In this document: piece by piece, positions 51,872 through 59,576 of the stretch
Numbering within the stretch: position 1 is the stretch's first letter
How the letters are laid out: each line of letters begins with the position of its first letter
DNA from: Aquimarina sp. BL5
GTDB taxonomy: Bacteria; Bacteroidota; Bacteroidia; Flavobacteriales; Flavobacteriaceae
DNA length: 64,000 nucleotides
NCBI RefSeq assembly: GCF_003443675.1
Contig: NZ_CP031963.1
Coordinates: forward strand, 1,883,501-1,947,500
Reading direction: 5' to 3'
Made by a program: the position numbers and the translations under genes
The notes under the pieces: model-generated
What the model was told of the DNA's origin: nothing
What the model saw: the letters and a program-made list of their open reading frames with translations, nothing else
The model's database searches: none

Positions 51872-53767
51872 GTGCTAAGAAAAATTAACCTGATTAGAAT
51901 TCTGATCATTTACATTGCGCTATTAAATTCTGTGATAGGTTGTAAAACTACCGAATCTACAATGACTGTAGATCATTCTCCTATCATAGCTTCTTTAGAT
52001 TTAGTAAATGTTATTGATGATAAAGTAAAAGTAGAACTAAAAGTAACTAATTTAACTAAAGACACTGTTAGCTATTATCTGCCAAAAATTGTTCCTGGCA
52101 CATATCAAAATAATAATTACGGAAAGTACATTGAAGACTTTAAAGCATATGATAATCAAGGAAATGAGTTGTTGACACAAAAGCTTGGAGATAATCATTG
52201 GACAATTAATAATTCAAAACGATTACATTCCATAACGTATTTAGTGAATGATACTTTTGATACTGAAGGTACTCATCAAATATTTTCTCCAACAGGAACA
52301 AACATCTTAAGTAATAAAAATTTTGTTTTAAATCTATATGCTTTCGTCGGATATTTTGATAAAATGAAAGAAAAGAAATATAATCTTTTTATTAAACATC
52401 CTTTGGATATGGAAGCTTCTACTTCCTTATCCGAATTTTTACCTAAAGAACCTCAGGCAGGCGCCAAATATGACACTGATCTTTTTATATTTAAAAGATA
52501 TGCTGACTTAGCTGATCATCCTATAATGTATTCAATTCCAGATAAAGTAACTTTTAATATTAATGAGATTGAAATTTTATTAAGTGTATATTCTCCTAAC
52601 AAATTGCATCGAGCCGCACAATTGATGCCGCAAATGGAACGAGTGGTTAGGGCACAAAAGAATTTTTTAGGACCTATAAATACAACAAAAAAATATAGTG
52701 TTCTATTATATCTTTCTTCTGCCAAAAATGATGATGCGAAAGGTTTTGGTGCATTAGAACATAATACCTCTACAGTAGTTGTTCTCCCTGAATCTATACC
52801 GCTTGAAAAATTAAATGAATCACTAACAGATGTTGTTTCGCACGAGTTTTTTCATATTGTCACACCGCTAAGTATTCATTCAGAAGAAATTCATGATTTT
52901 GATTACAACACCCCGAAAATGTCTGAACATTTATGGCTTTATGAAGGGACAACAGAATATTTCTCCCTACTGTTTCAAATAAATCAGGCACTTATTAGCA
53001 AGGAAGACTTTTTTGAAAGAATTCTGGAAAAAATACACAATTCCAAAGTATTTGATGATACTATGTCTTTTACCGAAATGAGTAAAAACATCTTACAAGA
53101 TCCATATCTAGAAAATTATCGAAATGTCTACGAAAAAGGAGCTCTGATTTCTATGTGTATTGATATCATTATGCGCGAAAAAAGTAATGGCGCTTATGGT
53201 ATTGTAGACCTTATCAGAGGATTATCTGCTAGATTTGGTAGTGAAAAACCTTTTAAGGATGCAGAGTTAATTGAAATAATAAAAGAAGTTTCTTACCCAG
53301 AAGTGGCGGATTTTTTAGAGTCTCACGTAGTAAACAACACCCCTATTGATTATGGTTTTTATTTGGAAAAAGCTGGATTGATTTACAATACAATAGAAAT
53401 CCCATCTGCCTATTTTATCCATGAACAAGAACCTTTTATCAAAGGCTCTGAATCTAATAAAAAAGTAGTCTTTACTGTTGGTGCAGAACGTAATAACTTT
53501 TTGAAAAACGTAGGGATAAAAAGTGGCGATTTTTTATTGGGTATTAATAATAAAGAATACACTATTAAAAACATCTATGACCTTTTTAGTGACTCTAGCA
53601 AATGGAATATTGGCGATGATATTATTTTTATTATAGAACGAGATCAGAATATATTAAAACTTACTTCTAAGGTAATTGCGCCTACTGTAGAAAAGATTGT
53701 TCTAAAACAAAATCCAGATGCCACTAAAAAACAAATAACAATCTTGAAGAGTTGGATTAATGATTAG
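51872..53767 (+). CDS. M61-family lipoprotein aminopeptidase with PDZ domain
   Basis: A 631-residue metallopeptidase of the M61 (glycyl aminopeptidase) family. The signal peptide ends NSVIGC, a lipobox (Cys24). The N-terminal beta-domain (about 35-210: KVTNLTKDTVSYYLPKIVPG) is followed by the gluzincin core with HEFFH (324-328) and the third zinc ligand Glu in LWLYEGTTEYF (about 358). A PDZ domain closes it (about 525-610: FLKNVGIKSGDFLLGINNKE). The start is GTG, 5 bases after the HAD gene. It probably trims peptides in the periplasm. Confidence 0.9.
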   Translation: MLRKINLIRILIIYIALLNSVIGCKTTESTMTVDHSPIIASLDLVNVIDDKVKVELKVTNLTKDTVSYYLPKIVPGTYQNNNYGKYIEDFKAYDNQGNELLTQKLGDNHWTINNSKRLHSITYLVNDTFDTEGTHQIFSPTGTNILSNKNFVLNLYAFVGYFDKMKEKKYNLFIKHPLDMEASTSLSEFLPKEPQAGAKYDTDLFIFKRYADLADHPIMYSIPDKVTFNINEIEILLSVYSPNKLHRAAQLMPQMERVVRAQKNFLGPINTTKKYSVLLYLSSAKNDDAKGFGALEHNTSTVVVLPESIPLEKLNESLTDVVSHEFFHIVTPLSIHSEEIHDFDYNTPKMSEHLWLYEGTTEYFSLLFQINQALISKEDFFERILEKIHNSKVFDDTMSFTEMSKNILQDPYLENYRNVYEKGALISMCIDIIMREKSNGAYGIVDLIRGLSARFGSEKPFKDAELIEIIKEVSYPEVADFLESHVVNNTPIDYGFYLEKAGLIYNTIEIPSAYFIHEQEPFIKGSESNKKVVFTVGAERNNFLKNVGIKSGDFLLGINNKEYTIKNIYDLFSDSSKWNIGDDIIFIIERDQNILKLTSKVIAPTVEKIVLKQNPDATKKQITILKSWIND

Positions 53768-53843
53768 CTTACTAAGCATCTCATTTAATTTTAATCCAAA
53801 AATCGTATTTTGCATCCCATCTCATACTAAATGAACTCACACT

Positions 53844-55148
53844 ATGGAAAATGTTCCTTTTTTCACCAATGACACTATTGTTTTTGGAATACTATTATTA
53901 TGCATAGGACTAGTTTTTTATACATCTTCTATCAAAACAAGTTTTTGGCAAGGGTTTTATAAGTTTGTTCCTGCTCTTTTACTTTGCTACCTGCTTCCTG
54001 CTATATTTAATTCTTTAGGAATCATTTCACCAGAATGGAAGGAAATAGATAATAGTGGAGAAATTATAGAGAAATCGTCGAATGTATATTATATAGCAAG
54101 TAGATATTTATTGCCTGCATCTTTGGTCCTAATGACACTTAGTATAGATTTAAAAGGAATATTCAATCTTGGTCCAAAAGCCCTAATCATGTTCGCAACA
54201 GGTACTGTTGGTATTATTATCGGTGGGCCAATAGCAATTTTGATAATTTCTTTGGTTTCACCGGAAACTGTTGGAGGAGCTGAATTTGATGCTGTCTGGA
54301 GAGGTTTATCTACACTAGCCGGTAGCTGGATTGGTGGAGGCGCTAATCAGGCTGCTATGCTAGAAATCTATGAGTACAATCCAGATAAATATGGAGGTAT
54401 GGTATTAGTTGATATTGTAGTAGCAAATCTTTGGATGGCTATTCTACTTATTGGTATCGGAAAAAGTGCGAAAATTGATCGTTGGCTCAAAGCAGATAGC
54501 AGTGCTATTGAATCTCTTAAAGAAAAAGTTTCCTCTTATGCAGAAAGTGTAAATAGAAACCCTACGCTAACAGATTATATAATCATGCTATCTATTGCCT
54601 TTACAACTGTGGGATTAGCACATTGGGGAGCTAACGGCATGTCTGGTTTTTTATCTAATAATTTTGAAATATTTAATGACAAAAGTTCTGCTTTATCATC
54701 ATTTACTTCACAATTTTTCTGGATGATTACCATCGCCACTTTTATTGGAATCTTATTATCCTATACCAAAGCTAAAAAGTATGAAGGCGCAGGAGCTAGT
54801 AAAATAGGAAGCATATTTATCTATGTATTAGTAGCTACTATAGGAATGAAAATGGATCTAGGACAGATTTTAGAAAATCCGGGGCTCATTGCTATTGGAT
54901 TGGTATGGATGACTATTCACGCATTTCTTTTAATTGGCGTTGCCAAATTAATCAAAGCACCTTACTTTTTCCTTGCTGTAGGTAGCCAGGCAAATGTAGG
55001 TGGAGCAGCCTCTGCACCAGTAGTCGCAGCCGCATTTCATCCGTCTCTTGCTACTGTCGGTGTTCTATTAGCAGTTTTCGGATATGTAGTGGGAACATAT
55101 GGTGCAATTCTGTGTACAATATTAATGCAAATTGCATCTGGAAGTTAG
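53844..55148 (+). CDS. DUF819-family membrane protein
   Basis: A 434-residue membrane protein with about 12 hydrophobic segments. The family phrases are LATGTVGIIIGGPIA-like (ATGTVGIIIGGPIAILII), GSWIGGGANQAAMLE and GSQANVGGAASAPVVAAAFH. The internal similarity of the two Gly-rich segments suggests an inverted-repeat transporter fold. The function is not established. It lies 76 bases after the M61 gene. Confidence 0.85.
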   Translation: MENVPFFTNDTIVFGILLLCIGLVFYTSSIKTSFWQGFYKFVPALLLCYLLPAIFNSLGIISPEWKEIDNSGEIIEKSSNVYYIASRYLLPASLVLMTLSIDLKGIFNLGPKALIMFATGTVGIIIGGPIAILIISLVSPETVGGAEFDAVWRGLSTLAGSWIGGGANQAAMLEIYEYNPDKYGGMVLVDIVVANLWMAILLIGIGKSAKIDRWLKADSSAIESLKEKVSSYAESVNRNPTLTDYIIMLSIAFTTVGLAHWGANGMSGFLSNNFEIFNDKSSALSSFTSQFFWMITIATFIGILLSYTKAKKYEGAGASKIGSIFIYVLVATIGMKMDLGQILENPGLIAIGLVWMTIHAFLLIGVAKLIKAPYFFLAVGSQANVGGAASAPVVAAAFHPSLATVGVLLAVFGYVVGTYGAILCTILMQIASGS

Positions 55149-55207
55149 TTTTTCAATCTAATTTATAGCATCTTTGTACTCCAATTTTTTAAATCAAAAA
55201 AATATCA

Positions 55208-55948
55208 ATGCAACGATTTTCTGCCATCTTATTTTTAGCTATTCTTGTACTAGGTTGTAGTACGCCAAAGAAGAAAGGAAATGTTTCTATAAGTGGAACT
55301 GTAAAAGGGCTTAAAAAAGGAACTCTTTATCTTCAAAAAATACAAGATACTATTTTAGTAAATCTTGATTCTTTGATTATTGATGGTGATCCACAATTTG
55401 CATTTCAAACTGATATTCTGGAGCCCGAGATACATTATCTGTATCTTGACAAACACGACGGCACTCAATTTAATGACCGTATAGAATTTTTTGCAGAAGC
55501 GGGAGAAGTTGTTATCAATACCTCTTTAAATGGTTTTGATAGAGATGCTATTATTATAGGAGGAAAAAATCAGGCAAAGCTAGTAGAATTTAACAAAATG
55601 AATAAAAGATTTAATGAAAGAAATCTGAGAATCATAAAGGAAGACTATGAGGCTAAAAAACAAAATGACGAAGAGAAATTAACTGAGAATGACAAGGCCT
55701 ATAAAAATTTATTAAGACAGAAATATTTATACACAATTAATTTTGCAATTAACAATAGAAAACTAGAAGTAGCTCCGTATATAACGCTTAACGAAGTTTT
55801 TGATGCTAACATCAAATATCTAGATACTGTAGCAAAATCATTATCTCCAAGAGTAAAAAAATCAATCTACGGAAAACAGCTTAATGAATATTTAGCAGAA
55901 CGAAAAGCTAAAGAAGCTGAAAGAGTTGAAGCAAATAAGGAAAATTAA
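55208..55948 (+). CDS. DUF4369-domain lipoprotein without thioredoxin domain
   Basis: A 246-residue lipoprotein: signal ending ILVLGCSTPK (Cys17), then a DUF4369 beta-sandwich (about 25-130: VSISGTVKGLKKGTLYLQKI, FFAEAGEVVI). In most relatives this domain precedes a TlpA-like thioredoxin domain with CxxC; here the remaining 110 residues are a charged helical tail (KRFNERNLRIIKEDYEAKKQ) and contain no Cys. It may be a scaffold or a truncated relative. An AT-rich hairpin follows. Confidence 0.8.
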   Translation: MQRFSAILFLAILVLGCSTPKKKGNVSISGTVKGLKKGTLYLQKIQDTILVNLDSLIIDGDPQFAFQTDILEPEIHYLYLDKHDGTQFNDRIEFFAEAGEVVINTSLNGFDRDAIIIGGKNQAKLVEFNKMNKRFNERNLRIIKEDYEAKKQNDEEKLTENDKAYKNLLRQKYLYTINFAINNRKLEVAPYITLNEVFDANIKYLDTVAKSLSPRVKKSIYGKQLNEYLAERKAKEAERVEANKEN

Positions 55949-55973
55949 ATCATAAAAAAAAGATGATTTTTTT

Positions 55974-56000
55974 AAAAGAATAGATCGTATCCATTCTTTT
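55974..56000 (+). terminator. Hairpin after the DUF4369 gene
   Basis: AAAAGAAT pairs with ATTCTTTT, with a second small stem GAT/ATC inside. It is AT-rich, so termination may be weak. Confidence 0.5.
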
Positions 56001-56126
56001 GTGTCATTCAACTGAATCAAAAACATCAAACTTCAATTTTGATCACGAGTATGATATGTTTATGTTTTCCTATGCTTCCTATAGAATAGATGTCCTAAGA
56101 TATATTCAATTTTATTTAAGAATAAT

Positions 56127-56154
56127 ATACAATGTTTCCTTATAAACATTGTAT
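56127..56154. repeat. 11-bp inverted repeat at the edge of the tRNA-Thr repeats
   Basis: ATACAATGTTT and its perfect complement with a 6-base centre. It borders the oldest copy of the tandem repeat and may mark the original junction. Confidence 0.55.
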
Positions 56155-56489
56155 AAAAAAAATCCCAACTCCTTTAGAAACTGGTATTTACACTTATAGA
56201 GCCGATGGAGGGACTCCCTTCGACAAAGCCTGCCTTCTTAGCAGACCAGCTCAGGGTAAACTTCTCGCCCCAATCATAATTATATTGCATAAAAAAACCC
56301 CAATTCCTTCAGAAATTGAGGTTTACACTTAAAAGAGCCGATGGAGGGACTCCCTTCGACAAAGCCTGCCTTCTCGGCAGACCAAGCTCAGGGTAAACTT
56401 CTCGCCCCAATCATAATTATATTGCATAAAAAAACCCCAATTCCTTCAGAAATTGAGGTTTACACTTAAAAGAGCCGATGGAGGGACTC
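56155..56489 (-). repeat. Tandem repeats containing the tRNA-Thr 3' end and terminator
   Basis: Two full units (56155-56290, 136 bp; 56291-56427, 137 bp) and a partial third (56428-56489) that runs into the real tRNA. Each unit, read on the minus strand, has the last 16 bases of the tRNA (GAGTCCCTCCATCGGC), an intrinsic terminator and a tail with CCCTGAGC...GTCGAAGG, a small repeat with an inner GCCTGCC/GGCAGAC hairpin. The distal unit is diverged, the middle nearly identical to the proximal part. Confidence 0.85.
56428..56461 (-). terminator. Terminator of tRNA-Thr
   Basis: On the minus strand AAACCTCAATT pairs with AATTGGGGTTT, followed by T residues, 12 bases after the tRNA. Copies of it recur in each tandem unit. 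Confidence 0.8.
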
Positions 56490-56546
56490 GAACCCACGAC
56501 CTGCTGATTACAAATCAGCTGCTCTAGCCAGCTGAGCTACATCGGC
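56473..56546 (-). tRNA. tRNA-Thr (anticodon UGU)
   Basis: A complete cloverleaf on the minus strand: acceptor GCCGATG / CATCGGC, D-arm with AGCTCAGCTGG, anticodon arm CTGATT-TGT-AATCAG, T-arm GTGGGTTCGAGTCCC. The TGT anticodon reads ACA threonine codons. CCA is not encoded. A consensus promoter lies directly upstream. Confidence 0.95.
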
Positions 56547-56556
56547 AAAGCGGTTG

Positions 56557-56587
56557 CAAATATAATTTCTGTAATCATATTTGCAAA
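56557..56587 (-). promoter_or_regulatory. Consensus promoter of tRNA-Thr
   Basis: On the minus strand TTTG (56587-56584), a 19-base spacer and TATATTTG (56564-56557), an exact match to the Bacteroidota sigma consensus, 10 bases before the tRNA. Confidence 0.85.
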
Positions 56588-56603
56588 TACTTTTTTAAAA
56601 AAA

Positions 56604-56870
56604 TTATAATGAATTTACTTTTTCAGCTAAAGATTTAGCTGTTTTTTCTAAATCTTCCTTGATAGACTTAAAGTGTTTCGAAGCATTTTCTACATTACGA
56701 TCGCTAACTCTAGCCATAAATGCATCAAAAGATGTGATCGCCTCATCAATAATAACTTCTCCTGCTTTTTTATCCTTATCAGGATTATTTTCTTCCCAGA
56801 TATACACTTCTTCAATAATATCTCCTAATACGTAGTTAATATCCTTCTTTAGATTTCTTTTATTTGCCAT
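56604..56870 (-). CDS. Small helical conserved protein, unknown function
   Basis: An 88-residue protein, highly charged and helical, with no Cys, signal or membrane segment. Phrases are RNLKKDINYVLGDIIEEVYI and AITSFDAFMARV. I recall similar short proteins beside tRNA and manA genes in flavobacteria, but know no function. The coiled-coil-like end (EDLEKTAKSLAEKVNSL) suggests dimerisation. It reads towards the tRNA-Thr promoter. Confidence 0.7.
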   Translation of the reverse strand: MANKRNLKKDINYVLGDIIEEVYIWEENNPDKDKKAGEVIIDEAITSFDAFMARVSDRNVENASKHFKSIKEDLEKTAKSLAEKVNSL

Positions 56871-56990
56871 TTCTAATATATTTTATGCAAAATTAGTCTT
56901 TTAACCCTGCTTCTGCAATAGAAAATCTACTACATCCTGAAAGATTAATAAAATATAAGGGTTTAAACCATTTATCAAATGGTAATAGTT

Positions 56991-57968
56991 TTAAATATAG
57001 GTCTGTAATAGTTTTACTCCTTTGGAGACAACTTTTACTTCATTTATAGATGCGGGAACCAAAATAGTTTCCCCTAAGGTGATATCTATTTTCTGTTTTT
57101 CATTAATTATTTCCGCTCCACCTTCTACGCAGACATATATCACAAAAGAATTAAATTTTTTATGTGATAATAAAACTTCCGTATCAACTTCGACAAGATT
57201 TGTCACAAAATGAGGGCAATTAACTAAATCTGTTACTTCATTCTTTTTTGAGTCATAACTAACCTTATAATCCGCATTGTTATCAAAATCTATAGCTTCT
57301 AGGGCGTCTTCCTGATGAAGCTCTCTATAGTTTCCGTTGGTATCCTTACGATCCCAGTCGTAAACGCGATATGTTACGTCTGATGTTTGCTGTATTTCTG
57401 CTAACAAGACTCCTTTTCCAATTGCATGTATCAATCCAGAATATACGAAAAAAGTATCTCCAGCTGATACGGGTTCATAATGAAGAATGTCCTTTATGGT
57501 TTTATTGGTGACATTTTTTTGATATAACTCTGGGCTTACTTTCTGATTAAAACCAATAATAATATTAGCATTTTCGTCAGCTTGAGCAACATACCACATT
57601 TCAGTCTTACCTAGTGAATTATGTTTTCGCTTCGCTATTTCATCACCTGGATGCAATTGTACAGAAAGATCTTCCTTAGCATCAATAAATTTAATAAGTA
57701 AAGGAAACTTAGTTCCGAAACGTTTAAAATTCTTTTCTCCTACTAGTTTTTCTCGATGAAAAGTTAGAAGATTCTTTAACGTTTCCCCCTTAAAAGCTCC
57801 ATTAACTACAACAGATTGCTCTCCTTTTACATCACTTATTTCCCAGCTTTCACCAACAGAAGAACCTTTTGCTTCTTTTCCAAGAAGGGTATTCAACTTA
57901 GAACCTCCCCATATTTTTTCTTTTAGGATTGGTTTGAATTTTAATATATATAGTGAGTCTTTATCCAT
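56991..57968 (-). CDS. manA: Mannose-6-phosphate isomerase, class I
   Basis: A 325-residue zinc enzyme of the cupin fold that converts fructose-6-phosphate and mannose-6-phosphate, supplying mannose for glycans. Zinc ligands lie in VQLHPGDE (Gln, His) and GKTEMWY (Glu), and in GLIHAIGKG (His), with the catalytic Arg in TYRVYDWDR. The length is that of the short Firmicutes/Bacteroidota form. Its start overlaps the bcp stop by 8 bases. Confidence 0.93.
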   Translation of the reverse strand: MDKDSLYILKFKPILKEKIWGGSKLNTLLGKEAKGSSVGESWEISDVKGEQSVVVNGAFKGETLKNLLTFHREKLVGEKNFKRFGTKFPLLIKFIDAKEDLSVQLHPGDEIAKRKHNSLGKTEMWYVAQADENANIIIGFNQKVSPELYQKNVTNKTIKDILHYEPVSAGDTFFVYSGLIHAIGKGVLLAEIQQTSDVTYRVYDWDRKDTNGNYRELHQEDALEAIDFDNNADYKVSYDSKKNEVTDLVNCPHFVTNLVEVDTEVLLSHKKFNSFVIYVCVEGGAEIINEKQKIDITLGETILVPASINEVKVVSKGVKLLQTYI

Positions 57969-58422
57969 TCATCATTTCTTTAACTGTTTTAATAGCTTGT
58001 TTTAAATGCTGTGACGAATTGATACTGTTAAATTTTAGCCTAATTATACCTTCTTTATCTATTACAAAGGTTTCTCTACCTGGCAACATTCCGAACAGAC
58101 CTGCTTTTACACCAAAAAGCTTCCTTAGATCACCTTTCTCATCCGATAAAAAAATAAACGGTAATCTGTATTTGCTTTTAAATCTTTCGTGAGATTTTAT
58201 ACTATCAGAGCTTATTCCTATAACTTCTACTCCCATATTTTTGAAATCTTCGTAACTATCTCTAAAGTCACAAGCTTCTTTTATACATCCTGGGGTGAAA
58301 TTTTTGGGATAAAAATAAACTACCAGTGGGGTTTTTCCGATAAAATCATTGCTTTGAAAATCAGTGCCATCATCTTTAATTGCTGTAAATTGGGGAATTT
58401 TGCTCCCTAGTTTCAAAGCCAT
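57961..58422 (-). CDS. bcp: Thioredoxin-dependent peroxiredoxin (Bcp/PrxQ)
   Basis: A 153-residue cytoplasmic peroxidase for hydrogen and organic peroxides. The peroxidatic Cys46 is in NFTPGCIKEAC and the resolving Cys51 five residues on, the PrxQ arrangement. The N-terminus KLGSKIPQFTAIKDDG is typical. It overlaps manA by 8 bases and follows queD by 8 bases in the same direction. Confidence 0.92.
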   Translation of the reverse strand: MALKLGSKIPQFTAIKDDGTDFQSNDFIGKTPLVVYFYPKNFTPGCIKEACDFRDSYEDFKNMGVEVIGISSDSIKSHERFKSKYRLPFIFLSDEKGDLRKLFGVKAGLFGMLPGRETFVIDKEGIIRLKFNSINSSQHLKQAIKTVKEMMNG

Positions 58423-58430
58423 AAATAATT

Positions 58431-58841
58431 TTATTTACCATTATATATCACATAGTTACGAGGGGTTTCGAATAATGTAACTTCGATATCATACATTAAA
58501 TCTAGCTTTTTACGCAGTCTATTCCAAATTACAACGGCTATATTTTCCGCTGTTGGATTTAAATTTTTAAATTCTTCAACTTCTTCATTAAGGTTTTTAT
58601 GATCCATATAATCCTCTACTTCAGATTTGATATAGTCTTTTAATATCTTTAAATCAATTAAAAAACCCGTTTCAGGATCAATATCACCTATTACGGCAAC
58701 AACTAATTCATAATTATGACCGTGGTATAGAGGATTACTGCATTTCCCAAAAACCTGAGTGTTTTTTTCATCACTCCAATCTTTTCTATATAATCGATGT
58801 GCTGCGTTAAAATGTGCTTTCCTACAGGCTTTTATCTTCAT
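58431..58841 (-). CDS. queD: 6-carboxytetrahydropterin synthase (QueD/PTPS family)
   Basis: A 136-residue enzyme that turns dihydroneopterin triphosphate into 6-carboxytetrahydropterin, for queuosine. Zinc ligands are His15 (FNAAH), His40 and His42 (YHGHNYEL); the catalytic Cys is Cys34 (VFGKCSN). The end has the family Glu in VTLFETPRN. No queC/queE is adjacent, so the queuosine assignment rests on family. It overlaps the idi stop by 4 bases (ATGA). Confidence 0.88.
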   Translation of the reverse strand: MKIKACRKAHFNAAHRLYRKDWSDEKNTQVFGKCSNPLYHGHNYELVVAVIGDIDPETGFLIDLKILKDYIKSEVEDYMDHKNLNEEVEEFKNLNPTAENIAVVIWNRLRKKLDLMYDIEVTLFETPRNYVIYNGK

Positions 58842-59356
58842 AATGTGATGTGTGAGTAAAATTTATCAAAAATAATTTTAAACCAAGCTGTATAAAGGTC
58901 AGGATTTTTAGCCATATCTTCTTTTATATCCTCAATCGCCATCCATTTCCAATCGGCAACTTCTTCTGGATTGATTACCGGGTTATCTTCATAGTGTCCA
59001 ACCATTACATGATCCAACTCATGTTCAGTAAGACCATTATCAAATGGCGCTTTGTATATAAATGATATAGTTTCTTTGAGTGGAGTAATAAATCCCATTT
59101 CTTCCTGCAATCTTCTAGTTCCTGCTTCCAGATTGGTTTCTCCTTCTCGTTGATGGCTACAGCACGTATTTGTCCATAACCCTGGTGAATGATATTTATG
59201 TTGAGCTCGTTGTTGTAGCATTAATTCTTGTTTCTCATTAAGAATAAAAACAGAAAATGCCCTATGTAATAGTGCTTTTTCATGTGCTTCAAGCTTAGGC
59301 ATTAACCCAATTTGCTCATCATTTTCATTGACTAAAATGACTTTTTCTTCTTCCAT
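58838..59356 (-). CDS. idi: Isopentenyl-diphosphate delta-isomerase, type I
   Basis: A Nudix-fold enzyme of about 172 residues that interconverts IPP and DMAPP for isoprenoids. The catalytic Cys is in LWTNTCCSHQREGE, with the metal-binding His and Glu in the same and the LQEEMGF region. ATG 59356 is preferred; a TTG at 59374 would add six residues. Its neighbours queD and bcp are co-transcribed, but the pathway link is loose. Confidence 0.93.
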   Translation of the reverse strand: MEEEKVILVNENDEQIGLMPKLEAHEKALLHRAFSVFILNEKQELMLQQRAQHKYHSPGLWTNTCCSHQREGETNLEAGTRRLQEEMGFITPLKETISFIYKAPFDNGLTEHELDHVMVGHYEDNPVINPEEVADWKWMAIEDIKEDMAKNPDLYTAWFKIIFDKFYSHITL

Positions 59357-59505
59357 TGTTTTGTATTGGCTCAAAACTACGAAATCGTATTAGCAATTCA
59401 TAATCTATCCTATTTTTGGCATAAAATAAAGAATTGTTTACTTGTATCAATAGCTATTTTGATGTACTAAGAAATATATTTCAAACAACAACAGGCATTA
59501 TTAAT

Positions 59506-59535
59506 AAAAAACACCTTAACGAGTAAGGTGTTTTT
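59506..59535 (-). terminator. Terminator after the OmpA-family gene
   Basis: A 12-bp stem AAAAACACCTTA with its complement around a 6-base loop. It sits 42 bases past the OmpA stop and ends the adhesin-PorP-OmpA unit. Confidence 0.85.
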
Positions 59536-59576
59536 AGGTCAATATTTATAACTGCTCTATATAGAACTGTTATATA

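Noticed and set aside
56132..56332. 66-residue plus-strand reading frame
   Set aside because: It lies wholly in the tRNA-Thr tandem repeats and terminators, so it is a by-product of the repeat.
56155..56489. CRISPR array
   Set aside because: The repeats are 136-137 bp without unique spacers and contain a tRNA end and terminators.
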